Shown: positions 42,449 through 51,750 of the stretch, one piece after another
How the letters are laid out: every line of letters begins with the position of its first letter
Numbering within the stretch: the first letter of the stretch is position 1
NCBI GenBank assembly: GCA_902787145.1
Contig: CADAEZ010000002.1
Span: forward strand, 1 to 64,000
Source of the DNA: an uncultured Ruminococcus sp.
GTDB lineage: Bacteria > Bacillota > Clostridia > Oscillospirales > Acutalibacteraceae
DNA length: 64,000 nt
Direction: 5' to 3'
Translations under genes and position numbers: made by a program
Notes under the pieces: generated by a model
The model's input: only the letters and a program-made list of their open reading frames with translations
What the model was told of the DNA's origin: nothing
The model's database searches: none

Positions 42449-43338
42449 CATTAGTGTTTTCCGGCCAGGGCGCTCAGTATACAGGAATGGGCAAGGAACT
42501 GTATGAAAGCTCAAAGGCGGCAAGGGCAGTTTTTGATATGGCGGACGCTATCCGTCCGGGTACATCAAAACAATGCTTCGAAGCCGGAACCGAGGAACTC
42601 TCAGTTACGCTCAACACCCAGCCATGCGTTTTTACGGCGGATTTGGCAGCGGCAAGAGCCGTATGCGAAAAGGGGATTCGTCCCGATTGTGTCGCGGGAT
42701 TCTCTCTCGGCGAAATCGCGGCAATCGCGTTTTCGGGTATGCTTTCGGACGAAGACAGCTTCAGACTTGTGTGTGAACGAGGCGTCCTTATGGACAAGGC
42801 GGCTAAAGAGAATCCCGGAGCTATGCTCGCGGTTATGAAGCTTTCCGCCGATAAAATCGAGGAGGTCTGCTCAAAATTTGACAGTACCTATCCCGTCAAT
42901 TACAACAGCCCCGCTCAAACCGTAGTAGCTACCAAGGAAGAAAACGTCGAAAAGCTAATCGAGGCTTTTTCGGACTTAAAGGGCAGAGCTAAGAAACTCG
43001 CGGTAAGCGGAGCCTTCCACTCGCCGTTTATGTCGCAGGCTGCCGACGGACTGATGGAGTATATGGCGAATCTTGAGTTTAAAGCTCCCGAAATCCCCGT
43101 GTATTCTAACTATACCGCAAAACCCTACGACAAAGATTATAAGGCGCTTGTAAAGGCTCAGGTCGAAAACCCCGTCCGCTGGCAGACAATCGTCGAGAAT
43201 ATGGCGGCCGACGGAGTAGAAACGATAATAGAGGTGGGCGTCGGCAAGACCCTCACCGGGCTTATAAAGCGAATCAATCCGGATATAAAAGCCGTAAAGG
43301 TCGAAAATCTGTCCGACCTTGAGGCTCTCGATATTTAA
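42436..43338 (+). CDS. fabD: Malonyl-CoA:ACP transacylase
   Basis: A 300-aa enzyme loading malonyl groups on acyl carrier protein. Nucleophile Ser90 is in GFSLGE and the catalytic His195 in GAFHSPFM; the N-terminal FSGQGAQ is typical. It overlaps the end of fabK by 13 bp, implying translational coupling. Confidence 0.97.
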   Translation: MGKIALVFSGQGAQYTGMGKELYESSKAARAVFDMADAIRPGTSKQCFEAGTEELSVTLNTQPCVFTADLAAARAVCEKGIRPDCVAGFSLGEIAAIAFSGMLSDEDSFRLVCERGVLMDKAAKENPGAMLAVMKLSADKIEEVCSKFDSTYPVNYNSPAQTVVATKEENVEKLIEAFSDLKGRAKKLAVSGAFHSPFMSQAADGLMEYMANLEFKAPEIPVYSNYTAKPYDKDYKALVKAQVENPVRWQTIVENMAADGVETIIEVGVGKTLTGLIKRINPDIKAVKVENLSDLEALDI

Positions 43339-43355
43339 GATAGGAGTAAAAGCTT

Positions 43356-44099
43356 ATGGATTTTAAAGGTAAGACAGCCGTGGTTACAGGCGGCTACAGC
43401 GGAATCGGCAGAGCGGTTTGCGAAAAACTCGCGTCACTGGGCGCGGATATCGCGATTGTCGGTATCGGATCACCGGACGACAAGAACGCCTCGCTTGAAG
43501 CGGTCAAGGCTCTCGGCGTAAAGGCGGAGGCTTATGACTGCGACGTCAGCGATTTTGCTGCCGGCGAAGCTGTGATCAAGCAGATTATCGCTGAATTCGG
43601 CAAGATTGACATCCTCGTAAACAACGCCGGTATCACACGCGACAAGCTTATGCTCAATATGCCCGAGGAGGATTTCGACGCTGTTATCAACGTAAACCTC
43701 AAGGGCGCGTTCAATATGACAAAGCACGTATACAAGCCGTTTATGCGCCAGCGTTCGGGACGTATCGTAAACCTTGCGAGTATCGTCGGAATCAACGGCA
43801 ACGCCGGTCAGGCCAACTATTCGGCCTCCAAGGCGGGACTCATCGGTCTTACAAAGTCCGTAGCCCGCGAGCTTGCCGCCAGAGGAGTTACGGTCAACGC
43901 CGTAGCCCCCGGATATATCGACACACCGATGACACAGGCGCTCTCGGACAAGGTAAAGGACGAAATCTCGGCCGCAATCCCGATGAAGAGGCGCGGCCTG
44001 CCCGATGACGTAGCCAACGTGATAGCATTTCTGTGCAGCGATATGGCGTCCTACGTCACCGGAGAAGTTATTCGAGTAGACGGCGGCATTGCTATGTAG
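43356..44099 (+). CDS. fabG: 3-oxoacyl-ACP reductase
   Basis: A 247-aa short-chain dehydrogenase with the NADPH motif TGGYSGIG (residues 11-18) and catalytic Ser142, Tyr155 and Lys159. It reduces beta-ketoacyl-ACP. It is followed by an unusual 243-bp gap inside the operon. Confidence 0.97.
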   Translation: MDFKGKTAVVTGGYSGIGRAVCEKLASLGADIAIVGIGSPDDKNASLEAVKALGVKAEAYDCDVSDFAAGEAVIKQIIAEFGKIDILVNNAGITRDKLMLNMPEEDFDAVINVNLKGAFNMTKHVYKPFMRQRSGRIVNLASIVGINGNAGQANYSASKAGLIGLTKSVARELAARGVTVNAVAPGYIDTPMTQALSDKVKDEISAAIPMKRRGLPDDVANVIAFLCSDMASYVTGEVIRVDGGIAM

Positions 44100-44326
44100 C
44101 GTTGCGACCGCCGCCTGCGGCGGATGAAGGGAGCAAAAGCGCTCGGCAAAATAAGGAGTTGAAGGACTGCGAGGGAGCAGTCCGCGCAACGACTATATTT
44201 TGACGCGGACAAACGCTTCCGTTATATTAATTTGCGTTAGAGAGCGTCATCTGCGGGAAGGGGATCCTTCGACTCCGCTTCGCTTCGCTCAGGATGACGA
44301 TACTGCGTCATTCACTGACCACTTAA
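44100..44326. repeat. Structured intergenic elements inside the fab operon
   Basis: At 44100-44195, GCGTTGCG and CGCAACG bracket a region with several short hairpins (CCGCCG / CGGCGG, GGACTGC / GCAGTCC). At 44261-44300 there is GGATCCTTCGACTCCGC...CTCAGGATGAC, a type of sequence I recognise as recurring between genes in many bacteria. The end (GTCATTCACTGACCACTT) matches the end of the element at 60584-60786. No reading frame or terminator is evident. Confidence 0.6.
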
Positions 44327-44342
44327 CATAAGGAGAATCAAA

Positions 44343-45575
44343 ATGAGAAGAGTTGTTGTAACAGGCTTAGGCGCCGTTACTCCGGTAGGCAACGATATTC
44401 CCACGATGTGGAAAAATATGCTCGACGGAGTTTGCGGCATTGATAAAATAACTAAATTCGACACCGAAAACCTTGCTGTAAAAATCGCGGGCGAGGTAAA
44501 GGACTTTGATCCTACAACGGTAATCGAAAAGCGTGATGTAAGAAAAACCGATATGTACACTATCTTCGCTCTCGCGGCAGCCGCGCAAGCTGTTGAGGAC
44601 AGCGGAATTATCGGTACCATAGATCCCAAACGCCTCGGATCGTACATAGGCGCGGGAATCGGAGGACTATACACATTCTTCGAGAACGCTCAGGGGTTGA
44701 TTGAGCGCGGACCGCGCAAGGTCAGCCCGCACTTCATCCCGAAGATGATAGGAAATATCGCCACCGGTCAGGTTGCTATCAAGTACAACGCCAAGGGCCC
44801 AAGCCTTTCGACTATGTCGGCATGCGCCTCAGGCGCGAACTCGGTGGGCGAGGCTTTTCACGCGGTTAAGGACGGTTATGCCGACGCTGTAATCGCCGGA
44901 GGCTCGGAGTGTGTTGTACATCCGCTTACTATCGCCGGATTCTCGAATATGAAGGCACTTTCTACTACCGAAGATCCAAAGAAAGCCTCAATCCCGTTTG
45001 ATGTAAAGCGCAACGGCTTTGTAATGGGCGAGGGCGCCGGAGTTTTGATTCTTGAGGAATACGAGCACGCCAAGGCAAGAGGCGCAAAGATTTATGCCGA
45101 AATGATAGGATACGGCAACACCTGCGACGCTCACCACGTCACCGCTCCGTCTCCGGACGGTGAAGGTCTCGCGGAGGCGATCAGGGTTTCGTTTGCCGAG
45201 GGAAATGTCACCGGCGACGATGTAATCTATATCAACGCCCACGGCACCTCAACTCCGATGAACGACAAAACAGAGACAATGGCGTTTAAGTCCGCTCTCG
45301 GCGAAAAGGCATACGACATCAGCGTAAGTTCTACTAAATCTATGACAGGACATATGCTCGGCGCGACCGGCGCTATAGAAGCGATTGTATCCGTTCTCGC
45401 CGTCAGCGAGGGCAAGATCCCTCCGACTGTCGGTACCGACGAGCTTGATCCCGAATGTGACCTCGACTACACTCTCGGCAAGGCGAAGGACAGAGCTATT
45501 ACCGTAGCCGCCAGCACAAATCTCGGCTTCGGCGGTCACGATACCTGCCTTGTGTTCAGAAAATTTTCCGAGTAA
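44343..45575 (+). CDS. fabF: 3-oxoacyl-ACP synthase II
   Basis: A 410-aa condensing enzyme extending acyl-ACP. Catalytic Cys161 is in SACASGANS, with the two His in INAHGTST and MTGHMLGA. Length is canonical. AAGGAG precedes the ATG at 44343. No fabH is present in this cluster. Confidence 0.97.
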   Translation: MRRVVVTGLGAVTPVGNDIPTMWKNMLDGVCGIDKITKFDTENLAVKIAGEVKDFDPTTVIEKRDVRKTDMYTIFALAAAAQAVEDSGIIGTIDPKRLGSYIGAGIGGLYTFFENAQGLIERGPRKVSPHFIPKMIGNIATGQVAIKYNAKGPSLSTMSACASGANSVGEAFHAVKDGYADAVIAGGSECVVHPLTIAGFSNMKALSTTEDPKKASIPFDVKRNGFVMGEGAGVLILEEYEHAKARGAKIYAEMIGYGNTCDAHHVTAPSPDGEGLAEAIRVSFAEGNVTGDDVIYINAHGTSTPMNDKTETMAFKSALGEKAYDISVSSTKSMTGHMLGATGAIEAIVSVLAVSEGKIPPTVGTDELDPECDLDYTLGKAKDRAITVAASTNLGFGGHDTCLVFRKFSE

Positions 45576-45596
45576 GATATTGAAGGAGAAATCAGA

Positions 45597-46052
45597 ATGA
45601 TTGATATTGATACACTGAAAGAATATATAAAGGTTTTGGAGGACAGCTCCCTCGCCGAAATCGAAATCAGCGACGATGAGGATTCTATTCGCCTCGCAAA
45701 ACCTACGGCGGATTCACCGATGGTGAGCTTCTCGTCGACAGCGCCCCAGGCTCCCACTGAGATAAGTCAGCAGCCTGTATCACGGACTCAGCCGGCGCCT
45801 AAGGCTCCCGTGGCTTCGGGCAAGACGATCAAAAGTCCCATGGTAGGCGTGTTCTATGCCGCTCCGTCACCCGAAAAACCTGCGTTTGTAAGCGTCGGCG
45901 ACACAGTCGCCAAGGGCGATGTTGTTTGCATTATAGAGGCTATGAAGATTATGAACGAGATTGTCGCCGACGAAAGCGGCACAATCACCGAGGTACTTGT
46001 AAACAACGGCGATCTGATAGAGTACGACCAGCCGCTGTTCAGACTGGGATAA
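45597..46052 (+). CDS. accB: Biotin carboxyl carrier protein of acetyl-CoA carboxylase
   Basis: A 151-aa BCCP with a helical N-terminus, a Pro/Ala/Ser/Thr-rich linker (about 45-75) and a C-terminal biotinyl domain. Lys117 in EAMKIMNE is the biotinylation site. Confidence 0.97.
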   Translation: MIDIDTLKEYIKVLEDSSLAEIEISDDEDSIRLAKPTADSPMVSFSSTAPQAPTEISQQPVSRTQPAPKAPVASGKTIKSPMVGVFYAAPSPEKPAFVSVGDTVAKGDVVCIIEAMKIMNEIVADESGTITEVLVNNGDLIEYDQPLFRLG

Positions 46053-46062
46053 GAGGTGCGCT

Positions 46063-46479
46063 ATGTTAAACCAGGAACAAATTAAAGAGATAATCCCTCA
46101 CCGCGACAATATGCTCCTCGTGCAAGAGGCCGAGGCTGTGGACGAGACTACTTCCCACGGCAAATATACCGTAAGCGGCGATGAGTTCTTTCTGAAGGGT
46201 CATTTTCCGGGCAATCCCGTTGTACCGGGAGTGATTCTGTGCGAGATGATGGCTCAGTCCAGCTGCGTAATGCTCGCCGACAAATGCAAGGGCAAGACCC
46301 CGTATTTTACCAAAATGGACAATGTAAAGTTCAAGGGTATGGTAAAGCCCGGCGATACGCTGGAGACTACCTGCACCCTCACCCGTTCGAGAGGCAACTT
46401 CTATTTTATCAACGCCAAGGGCTATGTTGACGGCAAGCTCTGCGTATGCGCTGATTTCAGTTTTGCGTTGGTCGATTGA
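46063..46479 (+). CDS. fabZ: 3-hydroxyacyl-ACP dehydratase
   Basis: A 138-aa hot-dog fold dehydratase. Catalytic His47 is in GHFPGNPVVPG and Glu61 in the following helix. It starts 10 bp after accB. Confidence 0.97.
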   Translation: MLNQEQIKEIIPHRDNMLLVQEAEAVDETTSHGKYTVSGDEFFLKGHFPGNPVVPGVILCEMMAQSSCVMLADKCKGKTPYFTKMDNVKFKGMVKPGDTLETTCTLTRSRGNFYFINAKGYVDGKLCVCADFSFALVD

Positions 46480-46505
46480 TTATCTAAACTTTATGGAGTG
46501 ATTAA

Positions 46506-47849
46506 ATGTTCAGCAAAATACTGGTCGCTAACCGCGGCGAAATCGCCGTGCGTATCATTCGCGCCTGTCGCGAGATGGGCATAGCGACTGTAGCTATATA
46601 TTCTACCGCGGACAAGGACGCTATGCACGTTCAGCTTGCCGATGAGAGCTATTGCGTCGGCTCGGCGAGGGTAGCGGACAGCTATCTTAACGTACCCGCA
46701 ATTCTCACAGCCGCACTCGAAAGCGGCGCCCGGGCAATTCATCCGGGTTACGGACTGTTGTCGGAGAATCCCAAGTTCGTAAAGCTGTGCGAGGAATGTA
46801 ATATTGAGTTCATAGGTCCCACGTCCGAGATGATAAACCTCCTCGGCGACAAGGATATGGCGCGCAAGACTATGCGCGACGCCGGAGTACCCGTGACTCC
46901 CGGTACCGATGTGCTTGAGGATGTGGAATCGGCAAAGGTACTGGCCGCTGAGGTCGGATATCCTCTGCTGATAAAGGCACGCTCCGGTGGCGGCGGACGC
47001 GGAATCCGTCTCGTAAATACGCCCGAGGAGTTTGAAAACGCATACAACAGCGCTTACGCCGAGGCTGAGTCGGCATTCGGCGACGGCGCCTTATACATAG
47101 AAAAATATTTAAAGCCCGTAAAGCATATCGAGATGCAGCTGCTATGTGACAAGCACGGCAACGCTATCTGTCTTGGCGAAAGGGAATGCTCCGTACAGCG
47201 CCACAATCAGAAGCTTATCGAGGAGAGCCCGTCTCCGTCTATCAGCTCCGAAACCAGACAGGCTATGACCGAAGCGGCGATAAAGGCGGCTCACGCCGTA
47301 AACTACAACTCTGTGGGTACTGTGGAGTTCCTGTACGACAAGGACGGTAATTTCTACTTTATGGAGATGAACACACGTCTTCAGGTCGAGCACGGAGTCT
47401 CCGAGATGGTAACGGGTATGGATCTTGTCCAGTGGCAGATTCGCGTAGCGGCCGGTACAAAGCTCAACCGTACACAGGACAAGGTGTACTTCCACGGTCA
47501 CGCTATCGAGTGTCGTATTAACGCCGAGGATCCCGACAACAACTACCGCCCAAGCTGCGGCAGGATTACCGGACTTCACGTTCCCGGCGGCTCATTTGTG
47601 CGATTCGACACGGCTTTATATCAGGATTATACGATTCCGCCATTCTATGATTCTATGATAGGTAAGGTGATTGTCCAGGGCAGAACCAGAGAGCTCGCTG
47701 TCCGTAAGATGAAGATGGCGCTCTCCGAGCTTTCGGTACAGGGGGTAAAGGTCAACCGCGACCTTATGATAGACATTCTCTCCGAGCCGGAGTTCCTCGA
47801 CGGCAGCTATACCACCGATTTTATGGCGGATTTTGAAAAACGTAAGTAA
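46506..47849 (+). CDS. accC: Acetyl-CoA carboxylase, biotin carboxylase subunit
   Basis: A 447-aa ATP-grasp enzyme that carboxylates biotin on AccB. Typical are ILVANRGEIAVRIIRACREMG at the start, the glycine-rich SGGGGRGI loop, and EMNTRLQVEHGVSEMVTG (landmarks). Confidence 0.98.
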   Translation: MFSKILVANRGEIAVRIIRACREMGIATVAIYSTADKDAMHVQLADESYCVGSARVADSYLNVPAILTAALESGARAIHPGYGLLSENPKFVKLCEECNIEFIGPTSEMINLLGDKDMARKTMRDAGVPVTPGTDVLEDVESAKVLAAEVGYPLLIKARSGGGGRGIRLVNTPEEFENAYNSAYAEAESAFGDGALYIEKYLKPVKHIEMQLLCDKHGNAICLGERECSVQRHNQKLIEESPSPSISSETRQAMTEAAIKAAHAVNYNSVGTVEFLYDKDGNFYFMEMNTRLQVEHGVSEMVTGMDLVQWQIRVAAGTKLNRTQDKVYFHGHAIECRINAEDPDNNYRPSCGRITGLHVPGGSFVRFDTALYQDYTIPPFYDSMIGKVIVQGRTRELAVRKMKMALSELSVQGVKVNRDLMIDILSEPEFLDGSYTTDFMADFEKRK

Positions 47850-47862
47850 GAGGTAGTTTTAG

Positions 47863-48726
47863 ATGGACTTATTCTCGTTTATAAAACCTAAAAACGAACT
47901 TGAGCAGCAGGGCACCGCTCCTGAAGCTAAACAGCCCTATGTTCCCGACGAAATGTGGACTAAATGTCCCAAATGCGGAACTCTGCTCCTCACTACCGAT
48001 TTAGAGGAAAACCTACACGTATGCTCAAAGTGCAACCACCACTTTCATCTGGGCGCGCGCGAGCGTATCGGAATTATCGCCGACAGCGACAGTTTTACCG
48101 AGCTTGACGCCGGGCTTACGAGCGTTAATATAATTGACTTTCCCGGCTATGACGAAAAGCTCGAAAAAGGCAAGTCGAAAAGCGGCGAAAACGAAAGCGT
48201 GATCTGCGGCACAGCCCTGATTCGCGGTATAAAGACGGTTATTATCAGTATGAACGCCGACTTTATGATGGGCTCAATGGGTACCGTAACAGGTGATAAA
48301 ATCACACGAGCCTTTGAGTATGCCGCCGACAACGCCCTGCCTGTAGTTGCCTTCACCGTATCCGGCGGCGCCAGAATGCAGGAGGGTATTCTCTCGCTTA
48401 TGCAGATGGCAAAGACCTCCGGCGCTGTTAAAAAACACAGCGACGCCGGACTTTTGTATATAACCGTACTTACCGATCCCACTACCGGCGGAGTTACCGC
48501 TTCCTTTGCTATGGAAGGCGACATAATCCTTGCCGAGCCCGGAGCTCTTATTGCTTTCGCGGGACCGAGAGTAATCGAGCAGACTATACGCCAAAAGCTG
48601 CCCAAGGACTTCCAGACAGCTGAGTTTTTGCAGTCAAAGGGCTTTGTAGACCGAGTGGTCGATCGCCGATATCTTAGGGATACAATCGGTCATCTGCTCG
48701 CAATCCACAACTATAGGGAGGTATGA
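47863..48726 (+). CDS. accD: Acetyl-CoA carboxylase, carboxyltransferase beta subunit
   Basis: A 287-aa subunit with an N-terminal zinc ribbon (Cys35, Cys38, Cys54, Cys57) and the carboxyltransferase crotonase-like fold (MGSMGTVTGDK, SGGARMQEGILSLMQMAKT). It pairs with AccA, encoded immediately downstream. Confidence 0.97.
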   Translation: MDLFSFIKPKNELEQQGTAPEAKQPYVPDEMWTKCPKCGTLLLTTDLEENLHVCSKCNHHFHLGARERIGIIADSDSFTELDAGLTSVNIIDFPGYDEKLEKGKSKSGENESVICGTALIRGIKTVIISMNADFMMGSMGTVTGDKITRAFEYAADNALPVVAFTVSGGARMQEGILSLMQMAKTSGAVKKHSDAGLLYITVLTDPTTGGVTASFAMEGDIILAEPGALIAFAGPRVIEQTIRQKLPKDFQTAEFLQSKGFVDRVVDRRYLRDTIGHLLAIHNYREV

Positions 48727-48728
48727 TT

Positions 48729-49508
48729 ATGAGCGCGTATGACAAGGTGCTTGCCGCGCGCAGCACAAAAAAACTTACCTCGATGGACTATATAAACAGC
48801 CTGTTCGGCGACACGTTTATCGAGCTCCACGGCGACCGAAACTATTCGGACGATAAGGCGGTCGTAGGCGGAGTGGGAATGCTTAACGAAATCCCCGTAA
48901 CCGTAATCGGCCTCGAAAAAGGCCGCAATACCTTCGAGCGTATGGAGCGCAACTTTGGCGCCGCTCATCCCGAAGGCTACCGAAAGGCTCTCCGCCTTAT
49001 GAAACAGGCGGAAAAATTCCACCGTCCTATACTCTGTTTCGTCGACACCAGCGGAGCGTACTGCGGTATCGGCGCCGAGGAAAGAGGACAGGGTCACGCT
49101 ATCGCCACAAATATGATGGAGATGATGGCTCTTAAAACCCCGATTCTGTCTGTGTTTATCGGCGAAGGCGGCTCCGGCGGAGCAATCGCGCTTGCCGTAG
49201 CGGACGAGGTATGGATGATGGAAAACGCCGTGTACTCGGTTATCTCACCCGAGGGCTGCGCGAGTATTTTGTGGAAGGACAGCTCCAAGGCTGCCGAGGC
49301 GGCGGAATGCCTCAAGATGACGTCGAACGACCTCTTTGAGCTCGGAGTAATCGAACGAATCCTGCGTGAACCCACCGCGGGCGACCAAAAGATGTTCGAA
49401 AGCCTGAAGCTGCTCATCTGCCGAACCTTCGAAAAGAACCTCGCGGTTCCTGTAGACGAGCTTACCCGCCAGAGATACAACCGATTCCGAAAAATCGGAG
49501 CACAATAA
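48729..49508 (+). CDS. accA: Acetyl-CoA carboxylase, carboxyltransferase alpha subunit
   Basis: A 259-aa AccA with FIELHGDRNYSDD, GAAHPEGYRKALRLM and GEGGSGGAIALAVAD. It is shorter than the ~315-aa proteobacterial form, as is usual in Clostridia. The ATG at 48729 is seven bases from GGGAGG; an ATG at 48723 is too close to that site. It is the last gene of the operon. Confidence 0.97.
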   Translation: MSAYDKVLAARSTKKLTSMDYINSLFGDTFIELHGDRNYSDDKAVVGGVGMLNEIPVTVIGLEKGRNTFERMERNFGAAHPEGYRKALRLMKQAEKFHRPILCFVDTSGAYCGIGAEERGQGHAIATNMMEMMALKTPILSVFIGEGGSGGAIALAVADEVWMMENAVYSVISPEGCASILWKDSSKAAEAAECLKMTSNDLFELGVIERILREPTAGDQKMFESLKLLICRTFEKNLAVPVDELTRQRYNRFRKIGAQ

Positions 49509-49512
49509 TATT

Positions 49513-49718
49513 AGTGATCAGTGACCAGTAATCAGTGGTCAGTGGATGACGTGTAGATAGAGTTTATATGTCAATATACTTCTGTACCCGACAGAATTAA
49601 TATGTCGCTTCGCGACAGCGAAATACAAATCTGGTCGGGGAGCTACGTTTTTTATACCAGACACTGTCTGCACGACCGAAGCTTATAACTTGCAACTAAC
49701 CACTTACAACTTAATTTA
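49513..49718. repeat. CAGTGATCAGT-type intergenic element, orientation 1
   Basis: The left end has several overlapping AGTGATCAGTGACCAGT-like half-sites and the right end (AACCACTTACAACTT) is an imperfect inverse. The core contains TACCCGACAGAATT, a hairpin GTCGCTTCGCGAC, GGTCGGGGAG and CTGTCTGCACGACC. The core matches, in inverse orientation, the element at 60584-60786. Confidence 0.7.
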
Positions 49719-49767
49719 TGGAATAAAAATATACACCCCAACCTATAATATGGTTGAGGTGTTTTTT

Positions 49768-49944
49768 ATGTTTGAAGATTTCCCAAAGGACTTTTCCTTG
49801 GTATTAAAACAAAATTTCTGCGCTATGAAATACGTCTATACTATGCCCGACAAAAAGCGTGTAAAGCTCGCCAAAGAGGTCAGGAAAATGTCTCCTGACG
49901 AAATGCGAAAATGCGTCAGCGAGCTTGCGAAACACGTCTTTTAA
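49768..49944 (+). CDS. Small hypothetical protein
   Basis: A 58-aa protein (MFEDFPKDFSLVLKQNF...), charged and probably helical in its C-terminal half (KKRVKLAKEVRKMSPDEMRKC). The ATG follows TTGAGGTG; a TATAAT lies at 49744-49749. The last 29 bp overlap the converging gene at 49916. I do not recognise the family. Confidence 0.55.
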   Translation: MFEDFPKDFSLVLKQNFCAMKYVYTMPDKKRVKLAKEVRKMSPDEMRKCVSELAKHVF

Positions 49945-50572
49945 CTACATTTTTGTATCTGAATATAACAGCCGGAATCAGCGCCAGAATCCCGATAACC
50001 GCGCTCATCCGTCCAAAGAATAAAGTCCCGATACACGCCAGCGCTACGCCTATGTGGAAATACAGCAGAGTAAGACCGAAAACTCTGGTCTTAATAAGCC
50101 GGCTTTTGTCCCTGTCGATAGCGTACTCGGTCAGCGAGGTCAGAAACTGACGGTAGTTGTTCGAGCTGAAAATCGTCGAGCAGTTGTATCCGTCAATGTA
50201 TTCGAAGGTTGTCCACTGGAACGCTGTGGCAAAAAATATCGGATAAAGGCTTATAAACGGAGGCAGGTCTTCCGGTAAAAGCATCAGCGTCACAAATGCC
50301 GCAGCGTCTATTGCCAGGCTAACGATTTCGGTCTTGCTTTTTATAAATTTAGGCAGTATTGCCGCCAGCGCGAATCCGAAAAAGTACAGTATAGCCGACG
50401 CCAGCCTGAGCATTAATTCCATAGGCTCGGCGTAGACAACAGAACGCACAAGTGACATCAGGTTAAGCGTCTGCGCGTTGCCGAAAATCTCACCCAGATT
50501 ACAAACCGCGAATCCGCCGAAAACTCCGCCCACAAGCGCCATATTATAATGTAATAGGTTAGTTCGTTTCAT
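49916..50572 (-). CDS. YoaK-like (DUF1275) membrane protein
   Basis: A 218-aa protein with about six hydrophobic helices. The pattern (N-terminal GGVFGGFAVCNLGEIFGNAQT, central FATAFQWTTF, a helix pair after SLTEYAI) fits the DUF1275/YoaK family of unknown function. The ATG at 50572 has no recognisable ribosome binding site and lies about 10 bases from a good -10 box, so the mRNA may be leaderless. Confidence 0.78.
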   Translation of the reverse strand: MKRTNLLHYNMALVGGVFGGFAVCNLGEIFGNAQTLNLMSLVRSVVYAEPMELMLRLASAILYFFGFALAAILPKFIKSKTEIVSLAIDAAAFVTLMLLPEDLPPFISLYPIFFATAFQWTTFEYIDGYNCSTIFSSNNYRQFLTSLTEYAIDRDKSRLIKTRVFGLTLLYFHIGVALACIGTLFFGRMSAVIGILALIPAVIFRYKNVVKRRVSQAR

Positions 50573-50581
50573 AATACGTTT

Positions 50582-50610
50582 ATTATACAACAAAATGATT
50601 GCGTCGGCAA
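50582..50610 (-). promoter_or_regulatory. Promoter directly abutting the YoaK-like gene
   Basis: On the minus strand TTGCCG (50610-50605), a 17-bp spacer and TATAAT (50587-50582). Transcription should start within a few bases of the ATG at 50572. Confidence 0.6.
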
Positions 50611-50621
50611 GTTAAAGGTTA

Positions 50622-50652
50622 CTAAAAAAGCTTCCCGTCAGGGAAGCTTTTA
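50622..50652 (-). terminator. Terminator of the MreB-family gene
   Basis: AAAAGCTTCCC pairs with GGGAAGCTTTT around a 4-nt loop; on the minus strand it is followed by TTTTTTAG. It starts right after the stop codon at 50653. Confidence 0.88.
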
Positions 50653-51678
50653 TCAATACGCCGCCATAAGCGGGTTGATGTCGTTCTTTTTGTTTTTCTC
50701 GACCTCCGTGATATAGCGGATTGCCTCGCCGCAGCCGAGAATTACGCTGTCCTCCGGGTCTTTGGCTACCGTAACCCTGATTCCGGTGTTGTCTGCTATC
50801 AGTTTGGCAAAGCCCCTGAGCTTCGCCAGTCCGCCCGTGAGGGTGATTCCGTCCTCGTAAATATCGCCGACCAGCTCAGGCGGAGCGTTTTCGATAACGT
50901 CCTTGATCATCGTAACAATCTCCATAGCTGTGTCCATAATCACTTTTTTTATCTCGCCGGACTTAACGTCCACGAATCTCGGCAGTCCGCCGATAGCGTC
51001 TCTGCCCTTAACGCGAAAAACTTCTTCGTCATCCTCTTCGCTCAGGTCGCCGATCGCGGCCTTGCACTTCTCGGCCATAGGCTCTCCGATTACGAGCGAG
51101 TACTCGCGCTTCATATATTTTACGATTTCGTCGTCCATATTGTTGCCGCCGGTCTTGATAAACTTGCTCTCGGCGATTCCTCCGAGCGACAGAATAGCCG
51201 CGCTGGAGGTACCCGCTCCGAGATTGGCTATCATAGTGCCGTGAGGCCCCATAATATCGAGCCCGGCGCCCATGGCGGCAACCTTTGTGTTCTCGATAAG
51301 ATAAACCCTGCGCACACCGAACGCGCTTATAGCGTTGACTACGGCGCGCTTTTCGACCTCGGTAACGTCGCCGGGGATAGATGCTACCACTCTCGGCATA
51401 ACAATCTTACTGGTGCATATATGCTTCATCAGAATATGCACCATATCCTCGACCAGCGCCGACTGGGCTATAACGCCGTTTTCAATAGGAAACTCCGCGC
51501 TTATGCTGTCGGGAGTTTTGCCAATCATAGCGTAGGCCTCGTCGCCTACCGCGATAATCCTGTTGGTCATCACGTTGTAAGCCGCTACGCTCGCTTCGTC
51601 GAGAACCTTACCTTTTTTATCTATAAACAGCCTAGTGCGGCTGCTGCCTAAATCTAAAGCTATATCCAAAGTAAACAC
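50653..51678 (-). CDS. MreB/Mbl-family rod-shape protein
   Basis: A 341-aa actin-like ATPase that guides lateral wall synthesis. The phosphate-1 motif LDIALDLGSSRTRLF opens the protein, GTMIANLGAGTSSAAIL is phosphate-2, and ITLTGGLAKLRG the adenosine motif. A GTG at 51678 gives the family-like N-terminus MFTLDIALDLG, but the site AAAGGG lies almost on it; a TTG at 51669 would be better spaced, so the start is uncertain. mreC and mreD are not adjacent. Confidence 0.9.
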   Translation of the reverse strand: MFTLDIALDLGSSRTRLFIDKKGKVLDEASVAAYNVMTNRIIAVGDEAYAMIGKTPDSISAEFPIENGVIAQSALVEDMVHILMKHICTSKIVMPRVVASIPGDVTEVEKRAVVNAISAFGVRRVYLIENTKVAAMGAGLDIMGPHGTMIANLGAGTSSAAILSLGGIAESKFIKTGGNNMDDEIVKYMKREYSLVIGEPMAEKCKAAIGDLSEEDDEEVFRVKGRDAIGGLPRFVDVKSGEIKKVIMDTAMEIVTMIKDVIENAPPELVGDIYEDGITLTGGLAKLRGFAKLIADNTGIRVTVAKDPEDSVILGCGEAIRYITEVEKNKKNDINPLMAAY

Positions 51679-51750
51679 CCTTTATTACTTTAATATATTC
51701 CATTATATTCCAAATATCGTTTTATTTCAAGTATTTTTTATTGTCAGTTA

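Noticed and set aside
43470..44189. A 239-codon minus-strand frame opposite fabG
   Set aside because: It lies antisense to a clear FabG with all catalytic residues and has no translation signals.
44261..44300. Intrinsic terminator between fabG and fabF
   Set aside because: The palindromic repeat has no T-run after it, and fabF to accA continue without a recognisable new promoter.
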